From: an uncultured Pseudovibrio sp.
Lineage (GTDB): Bacteria > Pseudomonadota > Alphaproteobacteria > Rhizobiales > Stappiaceae
Assembly: GCA_947496145.1 (NCBI GenBank)
Contig: CANMBS010000026.1
Span: forward strand, 1-64,000
Reading direction: 5' to 3'
DNA: 64,000 bases
Shown: positions 1 to 8,555 of the stretch, in pieces
How the letters are laid out: every line of letters starts with the position of its first letter
How positions within the stretch are numbered: position 1 is the stretch's first letter
Made by a program: the position numbers and the translations under genes
Notes under the pieces: model-generated
What the model was told of the DNA's origin: nothing
Databases searched by the model: none
What the model saw: only the letters and a program-made list of their open reading frames with translations

Positions 1-116
1 CGCCAAGATAGTCTCCTCAAAAACTACCTTGAATCACAAATTTACGGATTGTGAAACCTGTTTGTAAACAGGACCTAACTGTCGCCCAACTGTATTTTTT
101 AGGACAGGAATTCAAA

Positions 117-1094
117 ATGAAAGCTCTTAAGCTTACCACTGCCCTCGTGGCTCTCATGGCCGTTTCCGGCGCTGCAAACGCTGCTCCGAAAGCTATTGTT
201 GATCTTACAGACTTCAACGCAATTGGTGATACTGCAACAGAAACTACCGCGATTACCGCAGCAAACACTGCTCTTGATGGCGCTGCTTCAGTTGCTGGTA
301 GTATCGCAAAATACGATGCGGCAATGAGTGCTTTTGTAACTGCTGTTACTGATGCGGATGAAAAGACAAAAGCTGGCACCTACCAGACTGAAATTAATGC
401 ATTGGTTGTTAAGGTTCGCGCCGCAACAACCAAAGAAGATCGTGATGCTGCAGTTGCCGAACTTAAAGCAAAAGTTGAAGCTTTTGAGGCAGACACCTTT
501 AATAGCGGTGTAACAGAACGGGGTGCTGCGAATACTGCATTTGCAGAAATTCACGACGCTGCTTCTGGTACGCTTTTCAGCTTGGTGAGCAATCAGAATA
601 CTCTTGTAGCTCGCACTACCTCCATCGGCAGCACCAACATTGCAGACATCGCAGGTGATACAACCAACGTAGCTCGTTTCGTAGCTGACGTTCTTGTTGA
701 AGACGTAAAAACCGGCACAGCAGGAACTGCAGCGCTGGGTAAAGATATGACACTTGAAACTGCACTGCAGAGCTTCACCGCAGTTGAGCAGCGTCTTGAC
801 ACAAACTCAGCTGCTATCTCCTCCAATACCCGCCGCATCGTTTCTCTTGAAGAAGACGTGAGCGACCTTGAGGGTGGCGTAGCTATGGCAATTGCAATGG
901 CAAACGCTCCTGTTGTTTCTGGCGGTGCAAACGGCTTCTCTCTTTCCGGCGGTTTCGGTCACTTTAAAGGAAATACTGCAGGTGCTGTAAAAGCTGCTTT
1001 CCTTCCAATGGAAAATGTTGCTATTACCGCTTCTGTAGCAACTGACTTCGAAGATAATATCTCCGCAGGCGGCGGCATTGGTTTTGCATTCTAA
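117..1094 (+). CDS. Short YadA-anchored trimeric autotransporter-like surface protein
   Basis: 325 aa. The ATG at 117 was chosen over an upstream in-frame ATG at 51 because it begins a clean signal peptide (residues 1-22, cut after SGAANA) and follows an AGGA-type ribosome site at about 101-109. The middle is Ala/Thr-rich and helical. Residues about 225-255 form a coiled coil with regular Leu/Val spacing (LEEDVSDLEGG). The last 75 residues look like a YadA anchor: four amphipathic strands ending in a terminal Phe (GGGIGFAF). The family trimerises to build an outer-membrane barrel. Here the passenger is very short and lacks the usual head repeats, so an adhesin role is inference. It is followed 15 bp later by an IalB-like gene, suggesting a surface/host-interaction unit. 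Confidence 0.75.
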   Translation: MKALKLTTALVALMAVSGAANAAPKAIVDLTDFNAIGDTATETTAITAANTALDGAASVAGSIAKYDAAMSAFVTAVTDADEKTKAGTYQTEINALVVKVRAATTKEDRDAAVAELKAKVEAFEADTFNSGVTERGAANTAFAEIHDAASGTLFSLVSNQNTLVARTTSIGSTNIADIAGDTTNVARFVADVLVEDVKTGTAGTAALGKDMTLETALQSFTAVEQRLDTNSAAISSNTRRIVSLEEDVSDLEGGVAMAIAMANAPVVSGGANGFSLSGGFGHFKGNTAGAVKAAFLPMENVAITASVATDFEDNISAGGGIGFAF

Positions 1095-1109
1095 GTTTGG
1101 GGCAACCCT

Positions 1110-1601
1110 ATGAAAAAATATGCGCTTGGCGCATGTGCAGCCCTCGCTCTGATTTTTCAGAGCGAGGGATTTGCTATTGCGCAGGAAGAACAACAAGACT
1201 GGTCGGTTAAATGCACCGAAGTCAGTTGCGAGTTGGTAGCTGAAGCCAGAGCTGCAAACGGCGCTCTGTTCCATCGAATAAAATTTGAGAAACTTCGCTC
1301 AGATCTTTATGCAGGCATGATGACAATGCCTTTGGGGATTCACATTCCGAGCGGTGTTCAAATTGGCATTGATGATGATGCATTAATCGAAGCAAAAATA
1401 GTTACTTGTAACTCAGAAGGTTGCGAAGCTGTATTTAATGCCAGTGAGACTGTCGTCGATTTTTTTAAACGCGGAAAGCTGATGACTGTCGTCCTGACAA
1501 ATAACTCAGATCGAAAGAAATTGGCTGTTAACTACTCATTGATGGGCTTTACAAAAAACTGGAATGAGTTTCGGAAAAGAATGGCTGTTTTGTTGCCATA
1601 A
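1110..1601 (+). CDS. Invasion-associated locus B (IalB) family periplasmic protein
   Basis: 163 aa with a signal peptide (residues 1-24, cut near AIAQ). The mature part matches the IalB pattern: an early W-x-V-x-C segment (DWSVKC), then short-spaced cysteines (CTEVSC, CNSEGC) likely to form disulfides, a beta-rich core with Ile-rich PSGVQIGID, and a C-terminal segment of the type seen in IalB (LMGFTKNWNEF). IalB proteins are periplasmic or outer-membrane associated in Bartonella and many Rhizobiales; the molecular role is poorly known. The gene lies 15 bp after the YadA-like gene, so the two are probably co-transcribed. A perfect 10-bp inverted repeat lies inside its signal-peptide codons. 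Confidence 0.8.
   Translation: MKKYALGACAALALIFQSEGFAIAQEEQQDWSVKCTEVSCELVAEARAANGALFHRIKFEKLRSDLYAGMMTMPLGIHIPSGVQIGIDDDALIEAKIVTCNSEGCEAVFNASETVVDFFKRGKLMTVVLTNNSDRKKLAVNYSLMGFTKNWNEFRKRMAVLLP
1141..1168 (+). promoter_or_regulatory. Perfect 10-bp hairpin inside the IalB signal-peptide codons
   Basis: CCCTCGCTCT (1141-1150) pairs with AGAGCGAGGG (1159-1168) across an 8-base loop, 31 bases after the IalB start. It could stabilise the upstream mRNA or slow translation and transcription of the second gene. There is no T-run, so it is not a typical terminator. Confidence 0.5.
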
Positions 1602-1634
1602 GCGGATGTGTTGCATTAATCCAAATCAACTTAC

Positions 1635-1920
1635 AGCTTGCCGTTACCCAGTAAATTCAGGTGGTATTGACGCTCCTGAACATAGGGCGCCCAAGAGCGG
1701 TCAGTGTGTTGAGAAGGCTTCATAAGCACCATCACTAAGGAATGTGGCAACCGGATTCTTAATCTGGTTCAGCATGTTCGGTACTACGGTTGGATCGACA
1801 ACACTATCTTCGCTCAGTTCGCCTTACAGAATTTTACGGCTCTCAATGTCGATAGTAAGGTGAAATTTACGTCATTTTCGGCGCTTTTGCTTTGCTCTGT
1901 GGGTACGGAAATGGCAATAC
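1635..1920 (-). pseudogene. Decayed IS5-family transposase fragment
   Basis: Read on the minus strand, the frame gives an IS5-type transposase core: K/R-rich RRK-stop-RKFHLTIDIESRKIL, a stop, then GELSEDSVVDPTVV and LNQIKNPVATFLSDGAYEAF. The D-G-A-Y segment and the preceding DQI/NQI-type helix are typical of IS5 DDE transposases (pattern FxxDGAYD). At least two stops (one at the Trp of the usual RKWRKLH, one after KIL) and a third soon after GAYEAF show that it is dead. Neither end of the element and no terminal inverted repeats can be recognised. It abuts an IS6-type remnant on the other strand. Confidence 0.6.
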
Positions 1921-1934
1921 TTTCGAAATCCTGA

Positions 1935-2319
1935 TGTCGTCACGACGCCACAAAAGGGGCGCCAAGCGCTTCTTTTATAAGCTACTCAAGCGTTGAGGCA
2001 CGCCGCGTATTCTGGTCACTGACAAGCCAGGCTCTTATGGCGCTGCAAAGAGTGAGATTGCAGCGAATCCTGAATACCGCCAGCACAAAGGCTTATAAGC
2101 AATCGGGCGGAAGCATCTCATCGGCATACAAGAGAACGAGAGAAGGTTATGAACTGTTTCGAATCTTCACGCCAAGCTCAAAAGTTTTTACTCGCTCACA
2201 ATCAAACTGCTTCTACGTTCTGCGCTGAACGCCACCGTCTTCTAGTCAACTCATATCGCTACGCACGCACCGTCGCATTCAACCTGTTGAACGGCTACAC
2301 AGCTGAAATATGCCTATAA
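1935..2319 (+). pseudogene. Decayed IS6-family transposase, C-terminal part, frameshifted
   Basis: The plus strand reads SSRRHKRGAKRFFYKLLKR, a stop, GTPRILVTDKPGSYGAAKSE and NPEYRQHKGL. It then continues in the next frame as ISNRAEASHRHTRERE, FESSRQAQKFLLAHNQ and YARTVAFNLLNGYTAEICL, ending with TAA at 2317-2319. This follows the C-terminal half of IS6-family DDE transposases (VTDKL-SY, HRQHKGLNNRAENSH, RRRER). One in-frame stop and one frameshift near 2092 inactivate it. The N-terminal half and the ends of the element are missing. Confidence 0.75.
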
Positions 2320-2603
2320 ACAGAGACCCCTTATCACTTTCTGGTGTCTAATCTAAAACCACCTGACAAAGCCTGGCCAATACATCACCGAACCCGGTCT
2401 GGTTATGAATTATTATTCTACCAAATTACTTAGTTTATTTCATGTAAATTTAATTAATTTAACTGGCATTAATCACATTTAATTAACGTATTTAAAATTA
2501 AAAAGAAAAATATTCATAATATGAATAGCATAGTTAAATCAATTGAATACGATTGATTGCAGTGCATCACATTTTGACTTCGTGAACTTGATGTATTTTG
2601 GAA

Positions 2604-3644
2604 ATGACGATTATGAGATGGTCTATTAGCAACTTGAATAATTTGCCATCGAAATTAGTATTTGATGGGTCTAAGGATCAAAGAAGCATAATAGATGCAT
2701 ACGAATTGCTGTATTCTATCAATGATATAGATAACACAAGCGGTCTTAGAGTTGAGGTTGTAAATGTCGGTAAGGCCATATTCGTTATTTACTCATCTAG
2801 AGATATGAGTTTACGCCGTGAAACACTCAATATAATTGGAGATAATCTAGACTTTTACATTGTAGAGGTTTGCAAGTTCATTGAAAATTCTCAGATTCGA
2901 TCTGATTACGGCGTTCAGCAAGTCGCCTCAAAGGATTTGATAATTCGTGATACTACTATGCCTCATGAGTTTTCTTTCGGTGTGAAAGAAGGTGTCCTCA
3001 TGATTGTGCCGCGAAGCGTTCTGCATCGACGTTTGAAACGAATTGAGAGCAAAAAGCCAATGATTTTTCCCGGCTCTGATCTATATATCAAGACCATTGC
3101 AGACTTTTTGCTATTAATAGAAAGTCGATTAGACAAGATTGATAAAAACTTCGCATCCAGTTTGGCAGAAGGGTTAATCTCGATGTTAGCCAGTTTGATT
3201 GATGCTGGTGACAAAGATGCAACTTGTAAAACGCCCAAGACATCCAATGCTCGTATATTAGAAGCTCGGGATATTGTTCGTAAACATGCACTTGATCCAA
3301 ATTTTTCATCTGGTGAGTTAGCAAAGCAGCTGGGTATGTCTCGTGCCTCACTTTATAGATTGCTGGAGCCTGTTGATGGAGTAAGTGCTTTAATTCGAAA
3401 AACGCGCCTGTCCCATGCTAATAAAATGCTTAGATCATCTGAGTATCAAACAATGCAAGTGCAAACGATAGCCCAATTATGCGGCTTTAATAGAATGGAT
3501 AGCTTTGCACGCGCATTTAAAGAACACTATAGTATTACACCTAAGCAGGCACGAGAAGCTTATTTTACTTCGATAGTGTCAGAAGATAAGCAAAGCCCTT
3601 CTGAAACATTGCGGCAATGGTTGAATGAATTGAACTGGAACTAG
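2604..3644 (+). CDS. AraC-family transcriptional regulator
   Basis: About 346 aa. The last ~110 residues carry two helix-turn-helix motifs of AraC type: SSGELAKQLGMSRASLYRLL and the second, VQTIAQLCGFNRMDSFARAFK, followed by YSITPKQARE. The N-terminal ~200 residues match no sensor I recognise, but resemble the AraC-binding-like domain used by OxyS/FeaR-type regulators. The start is uncertain: TTG at 2598, ATG at 2604 or ATG at 2613, none with a clear ribosome site. The gene is clearly more AT-rich than its neighbours, stands alone, and lies between IS remnants and a long gap. This suggests acquisition by transfer. No target is apparent. Confidence 0.8.
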   Translation: MTIMRWSISNLNNLPSKLVFDGSKDQRSIIDAYELLYSINDIDNTSGLRVEVVNVGKAIFVIYSSRDMSLRRETLNIIGDNLDFYIVEVCKFIENSQIRSDYGVQQVASKDLIIRDTTMPHEFSFGVKEGVLMIVPRSVLHRRLKRIESKKPMIFPGSDLYIKTIADFLLLIESRLDKIDKNFASSLAEGLISMLASLIDAGDKDATCKTPKTSNARILEARDIVRKHALDPNFSSGELAKQLGMSRASLYRLLEPVDGVSALIRKTRLSHANKMLRSSEYQTMQVQTIAQLCGFNRMDSFARAFKEHYSITPKQAREAYFTSIVSEDKQSPSETLRQWLNELNWN

Positions 3645-4476
3645 TAGGCTACAATAAATGATCTAGCTTGTGTTGCTTTAATTCGTTCTTGAGTGTTGCT
3701 TGTAATATTTATATTTTCTTTATTGATTGATTAAGAATATTTAATTTTTTGTTGTTTTATATTGCATTGATATTTTAGCCGAAATGTTTAAGATAATAGC
3801 CGAAGCAAAACGAGCTCGTTAGAGTTAAAAGTTGCTGTACCAGCCAACAGGGCAGGCAGTCGATTGGGGCCGTGTAAATATATTGCCATCTTAGAACCCG
3901 AATACACATGCAACTCTTGGAAGCCCAAATGAAGCTCCAAATAACGGATGACTTCGCAAGAAACTTGCTGGTGGCCAGCCAGTGTAACACAATACCCGAA
4001 CTGAAGTTCAATGAAAGAACTATATTTTTTGATAGGCCACTCGTATGAGCTGATTTCGGCTGCTTTGAGTACTTGTCAGTATGAAAGTTTATTATTCTCC
4101 TAAAAAGCTGCTCGTATGATGAAGAGAATAAGTGCTTTCAGTTAAATGAGCTTGACGATCTTACAATGAGCGGAGTGTAGAGGGAAATGTGTCGCTTACT
4201 GGAGCTCAACGGTTGTCGGAGTTTTCCTCTAGGACATCTCAGAGGGTGATCCAATACTCGATGTCGCTTTGGGGGAAATGGAGTTCTGGCCCTCAAAATA
4301 TACTTGAAATCAGAGATTTCTTTTTCGTCTATTGAAGAAATTTTCATTAGCCTGATTACTTGATTTAATTCTCTCAAAACGCGATTTTTCAGTATTTCTG
4401 CTGCATTCTGGCATTGTTCTGACGGATTTGTCCTGCTACATCCTGCGACAGATTTGTAACGTATACGAGGGCTGGC
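3645..4476. other. 832-bp AT-rich gap without a recognisable gene
   Basis: The first ~130 bases are very AT-rich. A 78-codon open frame on the minus strand (3775-4011) and short plus-strand frames cover the middle, but none gives a convincing protein, and all plus frames are broken by stops. It may contain further decayed mobile DNA, but I could not assign a family. The last ~100 bases presumably hold the purB promoter; no clear -35/-10 pair stands out. Confidence 0.5.
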
Positions 4477-5805
4477 ATGATCCCGCGCTATTCGCGTCCT
4501 GATATGGTCGCTATTTGGTCTCCTGAAACGAAATTCCGCATCTGGTTTGAGATTGAAGCTCATGCTTGTGATGCATTGGCAGAGCTGGGTGTCATCCCAA
4601 AAGAATCTGCTGCCAAGATCTGGGAAAAAGGCGGTCCTGCGAGCTTTGACATTGCACGGATTGATGAGATTGAGCGCGAAACAAAGCATGATGTGATTGC
4701 GTTCCTCACGCATCTGGCTGAAATTGTTGGCCCTGATGCCCGCTTTGTGCATCAGGGCATGACCTCTTCAGACGTTCTGGACACTTGCTTCAATGTTCAG
4801 CTGGTTCGTGCTGCGGATCTTCTGCTTGCCGACATGGAAAAGCTGCTGGCTGCTCTGAAGCGCCGCGCTTATGAGCACAAAGACACGGTGACTATTGGTC
4901 GTTCTCACGGTATTCACGCTGAGCCTGTGACCTTTGGTCTGAAGATGGCTCAGGCATATGCTGAGTTTGACCGTTGTAAGAAGCGTCTTGAGCTGGCTCG
5001 CGAAGAGATTGCGACCTGTGCGATTTCTGGCGCGGTTGGTACCTTCGCAAACATTGATCCGCGTGTGGAAGAGCATGTGGCTGAGAAGCTGGGTCTGGGT
5101 GCTGAGCCTGTGTCTACTCAGGTTATTCCACGTGATCGCCATGCTATGTTCTTTGCGGTTCTGGGTGTGATTGCCTCTTCCATTGAGCGTCTGGCGACTG
5201 AAGTTCGTCATTTGCAGCGCACGGAAGTTCTAGAAGCTGAGGAGTTCTTCTCTAAAGGCCAGAAGGGTTCTTCTGCAATGCCGCATAAGCGTAACCCGGT
5301 GCTGACCGAGAACCTGACCGGTCTGGCCCGTATGGTTCGCTCTTACGCAATGCCTGCTATGGAGAATGTTGCGCTGTGGCACGAGCGCGATATCTCGCAT
5401 TCTTCTGTTGAGCGGATGATTGGTCCTGATGCGACTGTAACGCTGGACTTTGCGCTGGCTCGCCTGACCAACGTTATGGAAAATCTGGTGGTTTACCCAG
5501 AGCGTATGATGGGTAACATGGACCGTCTTGGCGGTCTGGTACACTCCCAGCGTATTTTGCTGGCTCTGACACAAGCTGGTGCGTCCCGCGAAGACAGCTA
5601 CCGTCTTGTTCAGCGCAACGCAATGAAAGTTTGGGACAGTTATCAGGTTTCAGGTGATGCGAAGGTGGACTTCCTGACGGAACTGCTGGCGGATGAGGAT
5701 GTTCGAAAACACCTTTCTGAAGAGCAGATCCGTGAACGCTTCGACCTTGGCTACCACACCAAGAATGTTGATGTGATCTTTAAGCGGGTGTTTGGCGAAG
5801 GCTGA
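4477..5805 (+). CDS. purB: Adenylosuccinate lyase
   Basis: 442 aa, full length. It cleaves SAICAR to AICAR and adenylosuccinate to AMP (both releasing fumarate) in purine synthesis. Hallmarks in order are MIPRYSRPDM at the N-terminus, the TSSDVLDT segment (residues ~90-97), SHGIHAEP with the catalytic-region His, and the superfamily signature GSSAMPHKRNP (residues ~263-273) carrying the catalytic Ser loop. The ATG at 4477 starts the conserved N-terminal motif directly. It stands at the head of a plus-strand run and is separated from purEK (19 kb) as is common in alphaproteobacteria. Confidence 0.97.
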   Translation: MIPRYSRPDMVAIWSPETKFRIWFEIEAHACDALAELGVIPKESAAKIWEKGGPASFDIARIDEIERETKHDVIAFLTHLAEIVGPDARFVHQGMTSSDVLDTCFNVQLVRAADLLLADMEKLLAALKRRAYEHKDTVTIGRSHGIHAEPVTFGLKMAQAYAEFDRCKKRLELAREEIATCAISGAVGTFANIDPRVEEHVAEKLGLGAEPVSTQVIPRDRHAMFFAVLGVIASSIERLATEVRHLQRTEVLEAEEFFSKGQKGSSAMPHKRNPVLTENLTGLARMVRSYAMPAMENVALWHERDISHSSVERMIGPDATVTLDFALARLTNVMENLVVYPERMMGNMDRLGGLVHSQRILLALTQAGASREDSYRLVQRNAMKVWDSYQVSGDAKVDFLTELLADEDVRKHLSEEQIRERFDLGYHTKNVDVIFKRVFGEG

Positions 5806-5835
5806 TAAACCGAAGTAACAACAGTTGAGGGGATG

Positions 5836-6195
5836 ATGAAGCTTTACGGTCTGCGGATTTTCGTGAGTGATATCAAAAAGGCAAAAGCGTTTTACATTGA
5901 GACGCTTGGCCTCCCCATCAGCTGGGATATGCCAGAGCTTGGCGCGTTTGGTGCCAAGCTCGACAATGCCGAGCTTGTTATTGAGCTAGCGCATAATGAA
6001 GAAGACCGGGAGTATATAGGCCGTTTTCTCGGGGTCTCACTTCAGGTGGACGACATTGTCGATACCTATGAGCGCCTTTCAGAGAAAGGTGTTGCTTTCA
6101 CCAATTGCCCTGAGAAACAGGTGTGGGGTGGAGTTCTTGCACATTTTCATGATCCATTTGGTAATGTTTTGACGTTGCTGGGCGAACCTCGCTGA
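5836..6195 (+). CDS. VOC-family (glyoxalase/dioxygenase-fold) protein
   Basis: About 119 aa, a single vicinal-oxygen-chelate domain. The N-terminal half begins LYGLRIFVSDIKKAKAFYIETLGLP, the typical beta-alpha-beta start of VOC modules. The second half ends in HFHDPFGNVLTLLG, the usual D-P-x-G-N-x-x closing motif. A metal-binding Glu/His set cannot be fixed from sequence alone, so substrate and even catalytic activity are unknown. Two adjacent ATGs (5833, 5836) follow a GAGGGG ribosome site; 5836 has the better spacing. It begins 30 bp after purB and may be co-transcribed with it. Confidence 0.8.
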   Translation: MKLYGLRIFVSDIKKAKAFYIETLGLPISWDMPELGAFGAKLDNAELVIELAHNEEDREYIGRFLGVSLQVDDIVDTYERLSEKGVAFTNCPEKQVWGGVLAHFHDPFGNVLTLLGEPR

Positions 6196-6247
6196 CAACA
6201 CCGCTGCTTTTGGTTTAATCAGGCGGACGTTTTGAGGACACTTGCTC

Positions 6248-7048
6248 ATGAGAATTGCAGTTATCTCTGATATTCACGGCAACTTGCCTGCTCTGGAAGC
6301 CGTTCACCGTGACATAAAGCGCAAGTCACCTGACCTGATCTTTAATCTGGGGGACTGTGTCTCCGGGCCTCTCTGGCCAGAGGAGACAGCGCAATATCTT
6401 ATCGCGGAAAACTGGCTGACAGTGCGCGGTAATCATGACCGGCATCTGGTTGACCATGCGCAATCCGCTATGGGACCCAGCGATGCCCACGCTTATTCGC
6501 TGCTTTCTGATGAATCAAAGGCCTGGTTAAAGCAACTGCCAACACATATGGAGCACGTTGAAAATGTGTTCCTGTGTCATGGCACGCCAACGGCTGACAA
6601 TGTTTACCTGACTGAAGAGGTGTGTGGGGACCATACCCGCACCGCCTCACCAGAATATGTGCTGGAGCATGTTGGAGAGGTGTGTGCTCCGCTGGTCGTA
6701 TGTGGTCATACGCATGTGCCGCGCACGATCTGGCTGGAAACAACGGGTCAAATCGTAATGAATCCGGGAAGTGTGGGGCTTCCTGCTTATGATGATGACA
6801 AGCCGCATGCGCATGTTGTGGAAGTGGGTAGTCCTCATGCCCGCTATATGATTGTGACGCGGGTTGGAACACGATGGTCCTTTGAAGAGCGGTTGGTGAA
6901 CTACGATTGGGACCATGCGAGCAGAAAAGCTGCGCGTAATCAGCGTGGAGACTGGGCTGGAGCTTTGAAAACTGGCTATTTTCGTCCTATTAAGCTGCCA
7001 GAGTTTTTAGCACACCCACGTATTGAGGAACCCTATGAAGATTTCTGA
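6248..7048 (+). CDS. YfcE/MJ0936-type calcineurin-like metallophosphoesterase
   Basis: 266 aa. The metal-binding motifs of the superfamily are all visible: SDIHGN near the start, FNLGDCVSGP, RGNHD, then VCGHTHVP and MNPGSVGLP. These predict a two-metal phosphodiesterase/phosphatase; the substrate is unknown. The start was set at ATG 6248, which follows TGAGGACA, rather than the TTG two codons upstream. The 3' end overlaps the start of the next gene by 14 bp, so the two are probably translationally coupled. Confidence 0.9.
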   Translation: MRIAVISDIHGNLPALEAVHRDIKRKSPDLIFNLGDCVSGPLWPEETAQYLIAENWLTVRGNHDRHLVDHAQSAMGPSDAHAYSLLSDESKAWLKQLPTHMEHVENVFLCHGTPTADNVYLTEEVCGDHTRTASPEYVLEHVGEVCAPLVVCGHTHVPRTIWLETTGQIVMNPGSVGLPAYDDDKPHAHVVEVGSPHARYMIVTRVGTRWSFEERLVNYDWDHASRKAARNQRGDWAGALKTGYFRPIKLPEFLAHPRIEEPYEDF

Positions 7049-7586
7049 GGCGGACATTCTGATTGTCCCCGGCCTGCATGGCTCCGATGCAAACCATTGG
7101 CAAAGCCGCTGGGAGGCCAAGTTTTCTACTGGCCGCCGCGTAGAGCAGACTGATTGGAGCAAGCCTGATCTTGATGAATGGGTAAATGCTGTCGTGAAGG
7201 CCGTTGAAGAAGCAACGCGCCCGGTGGTACTTGTGGCGCATTCAGCCGGAGTTGCCACCGTTGTTCATGCAGCACCGCGCATTAAGAGCTGGGTGAAAGG
7301 CGCTTATCTGGTTGCGCCTGCGGATGTTGATGACAGTTCGCGTGTTCCTGCGGAGCTGCATGGCTTTGGGCCTTATCCAAGTATCCCCCTGCCGTTTCAT
7401 GCCAAAGTTGTTGCAAGCCGCAACGACCCTTACTGCACCTTTGAACGGGCAGAACAGCTCGCAAAGCTTTGGAATGCGCGGTTGCAGGATGCTGGTGAAA
7501 GCGGGCACATCAACTCTGAAAGCGGGCAGGGCCCCTGGCCTGAGGGGATCATCTCCTTCGCGCACTTTATGAAAGAGCTTAGCTAA
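7035..7586 (+). CDS. RBBP9/YdeN-type alpha/beta hydrolase
   Basis: 183 aa. It opens with ILIVPGLHGSDANHWQSRWE, the strand-loop typical of the RBBP9/YdeN (serine hydrolase) family. It has the nucleophile elbow AHSAGVAT (GxSxG variant), an aspartate region ASRNDPYC, and the catalytic His in SGHINSESGQGPWPEG. It is a predicted small cytosolic serine esterase/hydrolase; no physiological substrate is known for most members. ATG 7035 follows TGAGGA and lies inside the 3' end of the metallophosphoesterase gene. Confidence 0.88.
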   Translation: MKISEADILIVPGLHGSDANHWQSRWEAKFSTGRRVEQTDWSKPDLDEWVNAVVKAVEEATRPVVLVAHSAGVATVVHAAPRIKSWVKGAYLVAPADVDDSSRVPAELHGFGPYPSIPLPFHAKVVASRNDPYCTFERAEQLAKLWNARLQDAGESGHINSESGQGPWPEGIISFAHFMKELS

Positions 7587-7646
7587 CACATCTGACTTGA
7601 AGACTGCCCTTCTTCCGTTGCATGTTTTGCAGGGGGAGGGCGTTTT

Positions 7647-8555
7647 ATGCCGCGATTTGCACACACACCTTATGATGGCTCCAAAACGCCATTTACTGTC
7701 GGGCTGGAACCGCTTGATCTGGCAAAGTGGATAGAGCCTGACGAGTTTCTGATTGCGTATCTTGATGAAAAAGAACGCCTGATTTCTGATCCTCAAGCCT
7801 GTGTGTTTGCGGCGGAAGCAGATACAGAAGCTGCGCAGCGTGAAGTGGCAGGATTGATTGGCGTTCACCTGCCGGAACAGTTTCCTGATATTTATGAATG
7901 TCCTGCAGATGGAATTCTTGGTGTTAAAAGTACTGAGCGGCGGGTGAAACTTGACAGTGGCGAGGAAGCGCCGCTGCTGGCGATTTCCCGGTTGGTGCAG
8001 GAAGACCTTGTGTTGATGCGCAAGGGGGAGGATGAGTACCGACTTGTGGCGGCAAGCCTGTGTTTTCCCTCCAGCTGGTCGTTAGCTGAAAAGTTCGGCG
8101 ATAGCATGAGCGGGATCCATGAAGGCGTACCGGACTTTAACGGGTATCGCATGGGACAGGTGGTTCAGCGGATATTTGAGCGGTTGGCAATTGATAAGCC
8201 TGTCTGGCGGCTCAACTGGTCACTTTATACGGATGGGGAGTTGCATCACTCCACCTCTAAATTGCGAAGGGAAGTACTCTCCATTCCTGAGACCGCGTTT
8301 GAGCAGCTTTATGTGCGTGTGGAGAAACAGACATTACGCCGTTTACCTGAGAGTGGTGATATTCTCTTCACTATCCGTGTACACCATGATCCGGTGCGGG
8401 CTTTACTTGAACATACCGACGGTGAGAAGCTGGCAAGGGGATTAAAAGAGCAAGTGCTCGGTTTGACTGAAGAGCAACTCGCCTACAAAGGTATCGGTGC
8501 CCATGCTCATATCATAGCACAAGCTCTTGATGTGATTGCTAAATTGTCTGCATGA
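7647..8555 (+). CDS. DUF3445 / heme-dependent oxidative N-demethylase-like protein
   Basis: 302 aa. The N-terminus PF(T)VGLEPLDLAKWIEPDE and the central block CFPSSWSLAEKFGDSMSGIHEGVPDFN match DUF3445, the family of the alpha subunit of heme-dependent oxidative N-demethylase (HODM). The later RLNWSLYTDGELHHST and the R-rich C-terminal half (QTLRRLPESGDILFTIRVH) are also typical. HODM uses heme and partner reductase subunits to demethylate dimethylamine. No partner subunits (flavin/ferredoxin reductase or aminomethyltransferase) are encoded nearby, so the substrate here is unknown. It follows the hydrolase gene by 60 bp, possibly in the same transcript. Confidence 0.85.
   Translation: MPRFAHTPYDGSKTPFTVGLEPLDLAKWIEPDEFLIAYLDEKERLISDPQACVFAAEADTEAAQREVAGLIGVHLPEQFPDIYECPADGILGVKSTERRVKLDSGEEAPLLAISRLVQEDLVLMRKGEDEYRLVAASLCFPSSWSLAEKFGDSMSGIHEGVPDFNGYRMGQVVQRIFERLAIDKPVWRLNWSLYTDGELHHSTSKLRREVLSIPETAFEQLYVRVEKQTLRRLPESGDILFTIRVHHDPVRALLEHTDGEKLARGLKEQVLGLTEEQLAYKGIGAHAHIIAQALDVIAKLSA

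Noticed and set aside
4138-4752. Minus-strand open frame overlapping the start of purB
   Set aside because: Overlaps purB and its leader, unstructured His/Arg-rich sequence; a shadow.
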